In this document: piece by piece, positions 35,044 to 47,168 of the stretch
Position numbering within the stretch: the first letter of the stretch is position 1
Layout: every line of letters starts with the position of its first letter
From: Talinum fruticosum
Taxonomy: Eukaryota; Streptophyta; Magnoliopsida; Caryophyllales; Talinaceae
Reading direction: 5' to 3'
Length of the DNA: 64,000 nucleotides
Assembly (NCBI GenBank): GCA_021018815.1
Contig: JAITYX010000046.1
Span: forward strand, 4,715,501 to 4,779,500
Program-made: the position numbers and the translations under genes
The notes under the pieces: generated by a model
What the model saw: only the letters and a program-made list of their open reading frames with translations
Told to the model about the DNA's origin: nothing
Database searches by the model: none

Positions 35044-36751
35044 GCAACCTTAAAATATAAATAGCTTGCTTCTAAAGAATACTAAGGTTATTTCTAATCT
35101 ATGAGGTTTATTAGTTTTCCTTTATAGAATGCATGCATAAATATGTGTATATAATAGTATCGGATATTATCTCCTCCTTCTCTACAAAATTCTATTAATA
35201 AGTGATGTTGATAATAATTGTTTCAAAACTAAGGAAGGGTTTACTTTTAATTACTGTTATTAATTATTTTATTATGCAAATATCTTTATTCATTCTTTTA
35301 TGCACCTACTTCGACCCATTCGTCATGGCGAGGCAAAAAGAAATGTTCTTTCCCTGGCATGCTACTCTTATTATACTTCAACTTTCACAATCCCCTCAGT
35401 AGGTTAAATCCTTTCTAAAATTTCTACTAATCTCACCATTAGGTCAAATGGTCATCAAAATTAATCCATGTCCTTCATACGGAATTTGTCCATAATTTTT
35501 CTTTAATCTCAAGTATATCCAACATATACCAACTATCACCGGATCTTCCTAAATTCTATGAACCACATACAAACAAACCATAATCCAACTTTAATCTCCA
35601 AACAGAACAAGAAAAATAAATGTTTACAACTTAAATACTCAAATTAAAAAGAACTAACCCTATGAATTTAAATTAAACGAACTGAATATGAAAATTACCC
35701 TAAGAAATTAAATTAAAAGAACTAATCGAATCTGAAAAATTACCCTAAGAACCAAGGTGAAAGAGGTTAATTTTGAGGGGTTTTTGTGATGATTGAAGGT
35801 TGAAGGATTGGGGGCCGGAGGGTTGAAGTCGGAGGATGACCGAAACAGGGTAGACGGCTGGCGATCGGAGCGATTGCTTGGTGGTAGGGAACAGGGCCGG
35901 TGGATCGACAGAGGTGGCTGAGGCCGGACGGGCTCGAGGGCAAGAGTAGCCGAGGCAAAAACAGGCGTGGATTCGGGGTAGAAATAGGAGCACGGCCGGT
36001 GGTGTGTTTGGTGTTTGGTGGCTGGGACGATGACGGGGTGGCGGTCAAGGCCGAAGTCCACGGTGGCAGGCGGTGGTCACCGGCGCCGGGCGGCGATCGA
36101 ACATGACGCCAAGGGAAGTGAAAGAGGGCGATTTATTGGCGGTGGCTGGCGGTTGGGGTTTTTGATGAGGAAATTAGTGAAGGCGATGGTGATGGTGCCG
36201 GTAGTGGCGGTCGGCGCAGCCGAGTAGCCACCGGTGCTGTTGGTTGGCGGTGGAGGTGGGACGAGAGCAGAGGCACGGCGCCGGGCTAGGGAGAGAGAGG
36301 AGAAGGAGAGGGAGAGAGAGTCGTGAGTGTATCGATAATTAGGTTTAGGAAAAATGATAGCTTTTAGGTTTCCTTAGGCTTTTATACTCCTCCTTTTGTT
36401 TCCTCTCCCACTGGGCCGACCGGCTACTTCAATCTTTGGCCCAATTCCTTAGCAAACTATCTTAATCCACTTACTCATCCTCATTATTTTCCTTATGCAT
36501 ATCTAATTTCAACTCTTTATGCTTATTAACATCTTTCTCATTTTAAGCTTATCTTACTCTAGGAGTTTTATTTTTAGTAATATTAAGTTTATAAAAATTA
36601 TATTAATTTCATTCGTTTAAGGATTTTTAGAAGTCAAAATAAATTAACTATGTAATAATGTTAATTATCTTCCGAGTCATTAAAATTTATAGAGTATGCT
36701 CGTGCGTCGTCGTTGTCATCATCCGGTTCTTGCACTTTAAACAACATTGAC

Positions 36752-36770
36752 ATATATATATATATATATA
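36752..36770. repeat. (AT)n microsatellite
   Basis: About nine AT units near the right end of insert P. Confidence 0.9.
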
Positions 36771-36872
36771 CACATGTGTAATATGAAAATATTTGGAAAT
36801 TTGAAATGCACGCACTCATGCTAATCTTGAATGTATTTAAAGTTAATTATTTTCTTAGGGACGAGGTGTTAC

Positions 36873-37557
36873 ACTTAAACCGCTTAAAAACCACAGTTAA
36901 AAGGGCTCCAAAGGGAAGAGCAGAGGATTTCTTAGAATGAGCTGGCACAAGTGGCCATTTGCTTAAGTGTGGCTGGGAAGAGGTCTACATCGTAGCCCTC
37001 AAGGATCAAGCAAAGCTTTGAGAACTTTTGAATTAGGATTCTCTTTTTCGAGTGATGAGAGAAGAAAGTTCTCATCGAAGAAAGCAAAGAAGTCTAACCT
37101 CAATCTTCATCCGAGTCACCGAGAAATTCTTTCGTGACTCGGGGACTTCCTTGGCATATTTCTCGAAAAACTCATCTGCAATCTTGTTGAAAGGGGTGGG
37201 ATTGCAGTTGAGAAATAGAGAGGAAACTTTGAAAATACAATGGAGGGAAAGGTTAATGCGCACAACCGTGTCCCGAACTCATGAGGTGATGACTCCCTTA
37301 GAGCAAGACATATTATAATAGAACTCAAGAACGAGTTCCGGGAAATAAACTCACTGAAGCAAAGAAAGTTGTAAACTCCAATGGTTTTGATGTGGGCCAA
37401 TCACGAAAACAATGTGGTTGGGAAGAACTTGTCATCCAACGTGAGATGTTGGGTGACAAAAATTTTGAGAGGTTAAAGGTACCCTCTTGTGTTTGTTTGG
37501 TGCACGGTTTCTTGGTTGCAGACCCTAGAAAATCTTGGGCTGAACCTTTTTAGTCAT
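36873..37557 (-). pseudogene. N-terminal part of SIRE env-like ORF of element E
   Basis: Begins at ATG 37557 on the minus strand (MTKKVQPKIF). It matches F at about 23,570-24,315 (for example the NCNPTPFNKIADEFFEKYAK segment at 37,130-37,210 against F's NSNPIPFNEVVDDFFEKYAK). Several stops and shifts occur. It continues beyond insert P at 34,053. Together the two parts retain about 490 codons of the gene. Confidence 0.72.
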
Positions 37558-37570
37558 GGCTAAAGATTTT

Positions 37571-37620
37571 AGAGTGAGAGAGAGAGAGTGAGCTCGAAAG
37601 AGAGAGAGAGAGAGAGAGTA
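37571..37620. repeat. (GA)n tract just upstream of E's env-like start
   Basis: On the plus strand the tract reads GAGAG repeats broken once by GTGAGCTCGAAAG. On the coding (minus) strand it is a CT-rich leader ending about 14 bases before the ATG at 37557. Confidence 0.85.
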
Positions 37621-38119
37621 AGAGAGTGAGTACTGAGAGCTTTGAGAGCAAGAGCGAGTAAGCAAGAGAGTAAGTGAACAGAGAGTAAAGTAGCAAAATG
37701 AAGGTAAAGGGATGCTATTTATAGCGAAAAGGAATGTCCTTCGAGATTCGGTCCGACCTAAACTTCCAAAGGTTGCCCTAGACAGGTGTGACGTTTCTGC
37801 TCTCAAACAGCTTAGAATTCAAGTGACTTTCTCCTAATGGCTAGTTCACTGATCGATGCGTGCGGTAGAGAGAGAGAGAAAAGGGAAATATTAAAAGAAT
37901 TTTCTGAAATTCTCCACTTATCTAGAGATGATTTCGAAGTTTGATGTCCATTTTGCTCAAAAACTGAGTATGACTCAAGTATAGTTTCTAAGTGACTTAG
38001 AAAATACAAACACATAATAACTCTTAGCTCATTTTCACTCACCAACTAAACCAATTGTTATTAAGGAAAAGAAAGAAAACATATAACACATAATCATCCA
38101 AGACAATTTCACTTAGAAC

Positions 38120-39330
38120 ATCACACAATCATGCATTAATTATGCCAAGCTCATTCCTAATAAAAAAACTGATCCTCACTAAGTGGCTTAATGAAAATAT
38201 CAGCTAACTGAAGTTTTGTAGGAATGAATTCAAGTTCGATATCACCTTTCTCAGAATGGTCTCTCGGATAATGATACCGACCTCAAAACGCTTTATCTTT
38301 GAGTGCTGAACTCGGATTTTTAGTAATGCTGATTGCACTCGATTATCACACTTGATTGGGATAGATTTTTATAAAAGTCCAAGATCCTTCAAGTGTTGCT
38401 TGATCCATAGAATCTGAGCATAACACGCTCCAATTGCAATGTATTCAGCTTCAAGAGTGATAAAGCAACTGCGTTACGCTTCTTTGAGTGCCAAGATATA
38501 AGAGATTGACCTGAAATTGGCATGCTCCTGATGTGCTCTTTCTATCAACCTTATATCCAACATAGCCAACATCCGAGTATCCAGTGAGGGTCGGTTCCGA
38601 TTCTCTTGTGAACCATAGACCAAGATTCCGAGTCCTTGTAAGATATCCGAAAATTTTCTTCACCGCAGTGAGATGTGATTCTTTTGGGTTTGTTGTACAC
38701 GGACATACACTAAACATAATGTCCGGTCTACTCGGATGTGAGATATAGCAGAGAACCAATCATACCTCTATAGAGTTTCTAATCTACTACTTTACCTTTT
38801 TCGTCCGAGTCCAGTTTCATGCTGCTACTCATAGGTGTTACTGCATGTTGTGCATCTTGAAGCTTGTATTTCTTTAGCAATTCCTTAGTATACTTGGATT
38901 GATGGACATAGATGCCGTCTTTATCTTGTCTCGATTTGTAGACCAAGAAAGAAATTGAGCTTTCCCGTCATGCTCATTTAGAATTCCTGTCTCATTAGTT
39001 CGGAAAATTCTTGACAGAGATTTTCTTTAGTAGCTCCAAAAATGATATCATCAACGTAAATCTAAGCAATAAGAAAGTCTCTCCCCTTCGTTTTTATGAA
39101 AAGAGTTTTGTTAATCCGACCTCTTTTGAAATCATTTTCAAACAAGAAACTGCTCGATCTTTTATACCAAGCACTCGGGAGCTTGTTTAAGACCATAAAG
39201 AGCCTTTTGCAATTTGAAAACATAATTTGGAAATTCTAAGTTTTCAAATCCAGGGGTTGCGCAACATAGATATCCCATTGTTACAATTTAATATTCATGC
39301 TTGATGCAAATGCCAAAAAGATTCTAATTG
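38120..39330 (-). pseudogene. pol: RNase H and C-terminal RT of copia element E
   Basis: Read right to left: YVDDIIFGAT of RT (about 39,025-39,056, preceded by a TAG), then PKESHLTAVKKIFGYLTRTR and YSDVGYVGYKVDRKSTSG (38,520-38,700). The RNase H end TLEAEYIAIGACYAQ lies at about 38,415-38,460. The Asp-to-Val change in YSDVGYVG (usually SDADYAG) alters a conserved acidic segment. Frames are broken several times. Confidence 0.8.
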
Positions 39331-39560
39331 CTTCGATCCTAGCAACTGGTGCAAAGGTTTCCCCACAATCAATCCCTTCTTCTTGATTATAACCTTGAGC
39401 TACAAGTCTAGCCTTATTTCTAACTACCAACCCGTCCTCATCCAGTTTATTCTTGAAAACCCATTTGGTTCCTATGATTGGGTGGTTAGAAGGTCTTTTG
39501 GTCAAAGTCTAGACTTGGTTTCTCTCAAATTGATTAAGTTCCTCTTGTATGGCCTCTACC
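39281..39560 (-). pseudogene. pol: N-terminal RT of copia element E
   Basis: An open frame (39,281-39,505) with [40 protein letters not shown] and [16 protein letters not shown], the classic start of a Ty1/copia RT. Left of 39,281 it joins the YVDD part in other frames. Confidence 0.85.
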
Positions 39561-39934
39561 CATTCAGGTTCATTTAGGGCCTCTAGTGCATTTTTGGGTG
39601 CACTTAATGATATGAACGTAGTGAATGCACATAGATTTTGCAAAGAAGAACGAGTTCTTACCCCATTGTTGATGTTAGAAAAAATGTTCTTGGGTGGGTG
39701 GCTTGAAGCATATTTGAATGCTCTACCTATTCTCTAGTTCACCTGGTTTGTTGGTTGTACTCGGTTGATCTTCGGTGGTCCGATCCGGCTGAGTTTGCTC
39801 ATCCGCTTGACCTTTAGCATTCCGAGCTGGCTCCTAAGCTGGTTCATTATGAGTCATGATGTTCCTAGCCGCCTCATTCCGAGTTGCTTTCTTTTGACTC
39901 GTGTGAGCTCGGCTTCAGTAAGATCATCTTCATC

Positions 39935-41060
39935 TTAACTTAGTTTCGGATCCGAGAACATTAATTCACTTGCTTTTCCCTCATCAATCTTATCAAACAC
40001 AACGTTGATGCTTTCTTCCAATTTGTTAGTTCTTATATTAAAAACACGATATGATTTACTATGAGATGAGTAACCCAGAAAAATACCTTCATCCGACCGA
40101 GCATCAAACTTGGTCAGGTGATCCTTACCATTATTGTGAACGAAACACTTACATCCAAGGGTTTGCAGTATAAAATGTTGGGTTTCTTTCCCTTGTAAAG
40201 CTAGTATGGAGTTTTCTTCAATATGGGTCCGATGAGGCATCCGTTCAGTATGTAGTTTGCTTGTGTTGATCGCCTCGGCCTCGTAAATAGTAAGGTACAT
40301 CGTGTTCAATCATCATTATCCTTCTTATTTCTTCAAGAGTTTGGTTCTTTCTCTCCACTACCCCATTCTCGTTGAGGGGACTTGGGTGCTGAGAAGTTAT
40401 GAGAGATACCATTCTTGTCGCAGAACTCTACAAATTCCGAGTAGTCGAACTCCCTTCCATGGTCGGTTTGAATTTTTCCGATTTGAGTCCGAGATTGTAC
40501 TTAAATTTTCCTGTAGAGCTTGCGGAACTCTTCGAAAGCTTAATTTTTGTTCTTGAGAAAACAAACTCAAGTAAATCGTGAGTATTCATCAACAATCACA
40601 AGTACATATGATTTACCTCCAAGACTCTTTATTGAGATATCACCACATAAATTCATATGAAGCATTTCAAGCACTTTAGATGTGTAAATAGTTTTGAGAG
40701 GTTTAAAGGATGATCTGCCTGTTTCCCTTTTGTGCATACTTCGCAGATTTTGTCTTTCTTAAATGCACAGTTAAGTAAACCCCTAATTAAACCATGAGAT
40801 GCAAGTTTTTGATAGTTTGTATGCTAACATGACCTAGTCTACGATGCCATGTCCAAGAATCATCATGTAATGATGCTTTTAAACACGATAAATTCTTACT
40901 TGAATCGTAAATAGGAATAGTGTAGGTATTACCTAATCTCTTACCCGAGAGCTTAGGCTCTTTGCTGTTTGCATCAAAAATATAACAATTGGTCTAAGTG
41001 AACCTTACCTCTTGGCCATTGTCACACAACCGAGAGATGCTCGATAGATTGTACTTTAAT
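39935..41060 (-). pseudogene. pol: integrase (with GAG-pre-integrase zinc region) of element E
   Basis: Right to left: pre-integrase HHCC region (40,740-41,060); core with KVLEMLHMNLCGDI, in which the first catalytic Asp (HxD) is Asn; GGKSYVLVIVDEYSRFTW; IQTDHGREFDYSEF with the second Asp kept; NGVVERKNQTLEE with the Glu kept (about 40,335-40,375). The C-terminal part 39,935-40,309 has GCKCFVHNNGKDHLTKFDAR and GIFLGYSSHSKSYRVFN, typical of copia integrase. With HMN and frameshifts the enzyme is inactive. Confidence 0.83.
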
Positions 41061-41300
41061 GCCTTGACAACATAGACTGGGCGACCAGGTTGTCTCCTTT
41101 CCCAATCTTGCCAATTCCAACTATCTTGCCTTTATTATCATCTCCAAAAGCGACCTTTCCTCCTTTAAAATCTTCCAACTCAGAAAAGTGTCATGAATCT
41201 CCGACATGTAGTGTGAGCATCCACTATCTAAGTACCAGTGACCTTTCGCCCTTTTCGAGTTACCCGCAAGTCGAAACACAAGTAACCCTTCTTACTTCCT
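41061..41300 (-). pseudogene. pol: protease region of copia element E
   Basis: The minus strand reads GHWYLDSGCSHYMSE at about 41,205-41,252. DSG is the aspartic protease active site and is intact. Sequence to the left (about 41,090-41,170) carries the KGGKVAFGDDNKGKIVGIGK-like segment found in all SIRE copies here. Confidence 0.8.
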
Positions 41301-43088
41301 CTAACGAATCCAAGTAACTCCTTTTATTATGGTCCTTTTCTGAGGAAGAATACTCTTGGGAACCCATATTTGAATGACTTTGGGTTTGGTCTTATTCCGA
41401 GCCTTCTTTTTAGGAAATTGAGTCTGTCTCTTTCTTTTGAAAAGGTTTTTTTTATAAACATGTGGAGAAGGTTTTCTTCGTAGAACTGGTCTAAGCTCAG
41501 TCCTCATTTCATTTTTATGAATAGGACCATGCTCAACCTTTCTGAACTTCACATTTCTGGAATCCATTTTGAAAAGATTTGAGTAGGAATTAGGTTCCTC
41601 CACTTCATTAAAACCAAGTCCTTCTTTCCTGAAAGAGACACATTAACGAACTTAAAAGCATGTCAAGGTTTTTTGACCTTGAGTGAATTTCAAAACAACC
41701 TCTTGTGACTCATTGAGCTTTTTTATTAGATGCTCATTTTCTCTTCGAGTGACTCGACTCGGCCTCGTTAGCTTGAGTACTAGTCTTGAGTTCTTTAAGA
41801 GTTAATCTCTGTTTTTCCAATTCATTTTTCAAACAATTGCTCTTAGAAGTAAGAGACTCAAGTTGCTTTTTGAATTGAGAAGAATTAGAATTGGACTTTT
41901 CTTCGTAAGTATAAATATATTTAGCTAAATCAACCTTAGAGAACTTAAGAAAGTATTCAATTATCTCTTGAGGACTTGTCTCCTAGTGTATGAGTTGTCA
42001 AAGTCCGACTCGGATTCAACTTCGAGTCTATTAGTGCCATCGGACACTTTGAGTCATCGAATCTTCATCTTCTTCAGATGAGTCTTCATTAGTCCATGTG
42101 GCCATCATAGCCTTCTTCTTCTTTCTGTCCCTCTTTCTCCTTGGACAGTCCTTGACTATGTGATCTTTACTGCCACATTCAAAATAACCGGAGTTCTTAG
42201 ATAAAGATAATTTTGAAGGGGAAGAGTATTTACCTTTTATGTCCGTCTTATCCTTCTTGTAGAACTCTTCCTTTGGACTTTTCTGCCATTTCTTGTGCTT
42301 CATCATTCTTTTGAAGCCTCGGGCAATGACTGCCATTGGTTCTTTTTCCGAGTCCGAGGAACTCGGAATTTCTCCTCTCGCTTTCGAGGCTTTCAAGACA
42401 ATGTTCTTTTTAGCGCCGACCTCAAGCATCCTCTTCTTCCATGTGAATTTCATGGGTAGGCAACTTCCAAATCCATTCGTCCGGCTTTAGTTAAGAGATG
42501 TTCCGAGCTTCCTCGATGCCTGTCACCTTGGGACCCCATTTTCTCTTTGGTAGACTTCGTAAAATTTTCTCGCACATTTCTTCATGGGAAATCTTTCTAC
42601 CCAGCTTTAAGATTATTTGTAATCTAAGTGAAGCATATAAACATCTAATTGATGTTTTCTTCAGCTCCATCTTGAACAACTCATATTTATGAAGATATTG
42701 ACTTATCTTAACCTCTTTCACATAGATTGTACCTTTATATGTGTTGACAAGAGTGTCCCACACATCTTTAGCTATATCAAAGTCTAACACTCGTTGTATT
42801 CTTCCGAGCTGATAGCACGGATCAAAATGTTCATCGCTTTGAAGTTCTTTCTTAACTTTTCGACTCCTCATTAGGGTACTCGAACTTTTCTTTTGGCACG
42901 AGATCTTGTACCTTCTATCTTCATTGGAATGTAAGTGCCTTCTTGGATGATGTTCCAAACATCTTCATCGTTGTCCCACAAAAAGCATTCCATTAGCTTC
43001 TTCCAAAGTGCATGAAGTTTGATCCTTTGAACTTTGCTGGTCTAGTGGAAGATCATTCTTCATTGAACTCTCCGATGTTCCGAGCCAT
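41301..43088 (-). pseudogene. gag: gag of copia element E
   Basis: Starts at ATG 43088 on the minus strand. 42,491-42,958 holds the Gag core (KDVWDTLVNTYKGT, KISQYLHKYELFKMELKK, LRSLPKRKWGPKVTGIEEAR). 42,031-42,453 holds a zinc knuckle FECGSKDHIVKDCPRRKRD in which the first Cys is Tyr (TGT to TAT), so the CCHC site is broken. A basic linker (41,301-41,603) leads to protease. A frameshift separates core and knuckle. Confidence 0.85.
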
Positions 43089-43133
43089 CCGATGTTTAGA
43101 CCTTTAGATTATTAGATCCTTTTTGACAAGCTA

Positions 43134-43145
43134 GGCTCGATACCA
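43134..43145 (-). other. primer-binding site of E
   Basis: The minus strand reads TGGTATCGAGCC, as in J and A, two bases inside the LTR end at 43148. Confidence 0.75.
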
Positions 43146-43147
43146 AT

Positions 43148-44621
43148 TGAAGGTTTGCTCTTGGAGAGTCTTAGTGACCCTAGAGGGGGATAAATAGGGT
43201 GATGATGAAGTTTTAACAAACTTAGAAACTTTTAAGCTTGAAAAGAATGAACAAGATAATCTTAGTCTACATTAGACTCGTAAAAGTGTATACTCGGAGT
43301 GACGTGGAAACCCTCCTGGGCAGAAAACCACGGACAGTGCTAATCCAAGCACCAAGTCAAATCCACTATTTTAAATCCACAAAATACAACGAATTGACTC
43401 AACCGAATTGCTTCCTTAGACGATTCCTTACAATGTTTTCCTAGAGTCGAAGTTCCCTTATATGATCTAGTACTTCCTAACCGAGGTAACCTTTATAGTT
43501 AGGGATAACCGAGCTGAGTTAACTCTTACAGCTCAGTCAAGGGACCTTACACGTAAAGTAAGAAAAGTATGTGACAGATTACAAAACTTTACAACTCAAA
43601 AAAGTATTTAAGTACAGACTTAGAGTTGTAAGAAGAAGATTGAATGAGTAATGTACTAAGAGATATAGTTTCAGTGATGTGTTCAAGCAATCTTTAAGTC
43701 TTGTGAAGTAGCTTCTATTTATAGATGACCAACCAGATTAACCGTTGTGTCTTGGTTCTGAACATAAGTCTTTACTAGCCATTGTAACGGTTCGTCCGAG
43801 TTGCTCGAAAAGATCCGTTGGGATGTGAACATTGTGCAATGGTTCTTGGCTCCTAAAGGTGCTCCAGTCAACTGGTGATGTCTCGAAAAGTAAGGTGGAA
43901 ACCACCATTGAGCTTAGCGTTGAAGTTTTCCAATCTAGGAAACAGACAACCCCGACACAACGTCCGAGCTTTGCTCGAAGTAGATAAGTCTTGTTGTTGG
44001 TGATTGACAGCTGAAGCCGGTTACTTTTGTAATTAAAAATGAGACAACCTCATTTGGATAACCTACAAAAGTAAACCACTTTAGTTCTGAAAGTATAAAA
44101 TACTTTGATCCAAGATTAGGCAGAGATAATAATTTGATTAAGACAATTAATTGCATAATTATCTTAGGCCTAAAAGAGTGAAATTTTCCGAGTCTAATAT
44201 TCAATATACTCAAATTCCATTAGAGTCAGTCCTTAGAAAGATTAAGTTAAAAGAGTGAAAAACATCGAGTATAATGACTTGATCCGGACAATAACTCTCA
44301 AACAAGCAAATTGACTTAGAAAGAGGAATTAACACTATAATTCACTTTTCATTGAAATATGCAGATCGAGCTCGGATAAAAAGTGTTAGAGAGATTATTT
44401 GAGCATGCGATAGATCCGAGTGTTGTCCGAGTGAGTGAGAAACACTAATGCGTAAGATATACAATAATGTGTTTTTGAGTCGATCGGAGACGAATGAAAA
44501 CTTATACAGGAGTTTCTATAACACTCGAATACCTTGTAATCAAAAGTTAGGGATGACGAGGTTTATACCTGAGTCTTCATGTAGTACTCATAATGGTTTA
44601 GATTTAGAGTATGAGTCTTCA
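43148..44621 (-). repeat. 5' LTR of SIRE element E
   Basis: Minus-strand LTR, 1,474 bp, from TGAAGACTC (44621) to CCTTCA (43148). TATA box CTATAAATAG (minus strand) at 43715-43724. It appears complete and uninterrupted. Confidence 0.9.
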
Positions 44622-45712
44622 CATCATTATACATGACGTTCTCGAGAAGAAAGTGCATCATCTCGGAGGTCTCCATAAACTTTAGGATGTCTTTATTGCT
44701 TTGAATTGAGCCTTTCTACAAGACCAAATCCAATAAGAATTGGGTTAGGACTTTACTCTAAATGAGCAAATGACGACATTTAAGCCAATTAGCTTACCGA
44801 AGAGGAGATGGCAAGTGAAGAAACATGGCTTTGAGCTTCAATTAGAATATCATTAGGATCCTATTCATTTTGCAGACGCTATTCGCGCCGAGGAAGGAGA
44901 CTTGAGTAAGACTCTCAGCTCTAGTTCTTCCCACAGGATGAGCCTTTCTTCTCGGAATTTTTTCCAATAAGAAATTCTTGAGAACCAACTAGCTTTCAAG
45001 TATAAGCAAAGCAAGGAAATACAAGTGGAGAACAAGAGTAAGATGAAAAGTTGGTGCGCAAAATGAAACACACCATGCACTCCCTTTTATAGGCCAACCG
45101 ATCAAGACATCCAAGCGTATAAAATAAGGGTCAAATAATTAATGGGGAACCGAAAGAATCCGGTGAGGCACACCGAGAGCCATGCCTCCCAAAGGCTGGC
45201 CGACGCCGGCCACGAGGCACCGAGGAGTCCAATCGGCAACGGCTTTTGCAGCCTAGCCTATTCCCTAGTTCGAGTAGCTTTGTCCTCTTGGAGCATGTGA
45301 TTTTCGTTCTTTATGCATGCAAGTGGGAGCTTCCGGCCCACCAATCTGCTTTTGGAACATTTTTATCACTCTATTTCGACTAAATTATCAAGGTAAAAAC
45401 ACCGATCTTTTGTCAATTCAGCTTATACACTAACAAGTATGCTAGTACAACATATTATTTAGCCAAGCTTCGGATCAAATGACGATAAGAGTTTCAAGCA
45501 TCGAAACATGCCAAGCTTCAGGCTTTTATCAAGCCAAGCCTAGGATCCTTTTGCCGAACTTCAGAATGCATACATCGCGATCAAGTTCAGGTCTCACTTT
45601 GGAGTTCGGGTTTGACTACAACCAATTCCAAGCATCACACAATGCCTTATAGAAATCGAGGTAAGTACCCTTTACTGTTTACTTTGACCCTTCGTCTTTA
45701 TAGACTCGATCA
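44622..45712. other. sequence between E and LTR K; likely 3' non-coding part of a Tat/Ogre element
   Basis: About 1.1 kb without a recognisable gene. The minus frame 44,865-45,080 is hydrophobic but has no known domain. A GC-rich GGCCGACGCCGGCC patch lies near 45,190. The region ends at the polypurine-like tract before LTR K, so it is probably the 3' region of the same element. Confidence 0.45.
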
Positions 45713-45725
45713 AAGTGGGGCTAAC
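45713..45725 (+). other. candidate polypurine tract before LTR K
   Basis: AAGTGGGGCTAAC directly precedes TGTAGACAC. In Tat/Ogre elements a G-rich tract just before a TGTAGACA start marks the 3' LTR. Confidence 0.6.
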
Positions 45726-47168
45726 TGTAGACACATGAAAGTGTTGTCCTTTATCTCGTTATTTTTGTGTTTTGTTTTGTAGGCCCAATAATGATTATCC
45801 CGAGTCCTGTTTGTGGATTTGGATTCCAGATCGTGATCGATTGGTGTAATATAAGCCAAGTAAACCACAAAGAAACCCCAAGCACTACTAAAACAACCTT
45901 TTATCTTGGGTCGGTCCACAAATCCTCTTTTCTTTCGAACCGTCCAAGAGCCGAGCCGAGCCTTTAGAGATTGTGGACTCCCATGATATGTGCTAGGAAA
46001 TTCCAAGTACGAATACTGCATTCTACATTTGTCCAAGTCGGACAAGGAGTCGAAGACCCGAAGACGACATTAAAGCGTTGCATTTCATGATCGGGAGAAT
46101 TAAAGTGCATTTCACGAGGCTAGAATCTTTCCCCTCTAAATGACGTTGTGGCCAGCACCCGCCTTCTAGAAGTATGGATGGAATGCTACGTTTTGAGCTT
46201 GGAGAGTCCTCGGAGACACAACTAGGGCGTAAAACCCTAGGAGGGTCCGGTTCACTGGCACCCACCTTCTCCCTTTTAACCGGTTCTATCCGGTTTTATC
46301 ATCTTCTAATCTGGTTCTATCTCGTATGGAATGTCCCGGTTTTATTTCGGTTATTTGGACTCGCTGAATGAAGGCAAACCCTAGGTCATTTGTGACCTAG
46401 GTCCTCTCCTATAAAAAGAGATGTATGGCTCTCATTCCCATACGGCTTCCTGCCCGAGCATTATGCTGCGTGAAAGCTAACCGGAATACTCTTATCTAAA
46501 TGTTACTCTATCAAAATTGATCTTGAACATTCATCTTCTCTATTTAATACCGTTGAATCCATGCAAAGAGCTAAAGAATATTTTATTATTCTGAAATCTA
46601 GGCACTCATTCAACCGATCATTGCCCTACCGTAAACACAATTCACAAGAACTACTTCTTTTTCTTTGGATTGTCACCATTACATAAACAGATTCGACGAG
46701 GAGATCCGGATCGGCGAGGTGGGACAACCTGAGGGCCATATTTAAGCCTTAAAACGGTTATATTTATTTCTGTTTTATTCGTTTTCCGTATTGTGGTTTA
46801 AGAGATGTAATCGTTTTAAATTCCTCCCGAGCGATGTACTCTTTTAATTTCCATTTTTCTTTCTTTTATGGCTTTCTTTATTACTTTTCTTTATTGCTTT
46901 CCTTGTTATGTTTTGGTTGCTTTAATTTCTTCTCGCATGTTAGATGCTTGTTTTCTTACGTCTTTATTCATACATTACTCGAACTAGTAATGGTCGTCTT
47001 CGGACGGGCCGAACGAAAGGGTTTGTCCCTACCTTTCGTACCCTCGCCCCGAATCCGATTCTCGGTTCAAGACCAATGGAGTCATCTTTTAGCCTCTTTC
47101 ACTCTTAGTTTTCTCTTACTAATATTGGAAGAGCAAATTTTGTTTTTGTTAGTTTTTCTTTCGTAAAA
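45726..47168 (+). repeat. Tat/Ogre-type LTR K
   Basis: Starts TGTAGACACATG. A TATA box CTATAAAAAG lies at 46409-46418, about 680 bases in. The right end is set just before CGGCGACTCCC at 47,172, which resembles the first half of the Tat/Ogre PBS TGGCGACTCC. No second copy is present, so the right end is approximate. The 110-codon frame at 46,834-47,166 is a low-complexity shadow. Confidence 0.6.

Larger units (their letters stand above)
34054..36872. mobile_element. insert P, probable solo LTR of unknown family
   Basis: A 2.8 kb insert in E's env-like ORF. The ends form an imperfect inverted repeat, TAACGCCTC on the left and GAGGTGTTACA on the right, in line with an LTR of the TGTAAC...GTTACA type that lost its first two bases. 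No coding sequence is supported. A GC-rich stretch (35,770-36,290) is followed by a TATA-like TTTTATACTCC at 36,378-36,388. This could be an LTR promoter. A DNA transposon with short inverted ends is the alternative. Confidence 0.5.
33276..44621 (-). mobile_element. SIRE-type Ty1/copia element E, lacking its 3' end
   Basis: Minus-strand copia element with 5' LTR, PBS, gag, protease, integrase, RT, RNase H and env-like ORF. The 3' LTR and the end of the env-like gene are missing at 33,275. The env-like ORF is split by insert P. The LTR's right end is at 44621; the flanking bases are catca. It has the most complete SIRE gene order in the window. Confidence 0.85.

Noticed and set aside
35708..36227. 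GC-rich frames on both strands (up to 117 codons) resembling a short gene
   Set aside because: Open in several frames at once because of composition, with Pro/Ser or Gly/Arg low-complexity products and no domain; it lies inside insert P.
44448..44636. 62-codon plus-strand frame across the LTR end of E
   Set aside because: Falls in LTR U3 and crosses the element boundary; no similarity to a protein.
46834..47166. 110-codon plus-strand frame rich in Phe, Leu and Ser
   Set aside because: T-rich U5 region of LTR K with no domain and biased composition.
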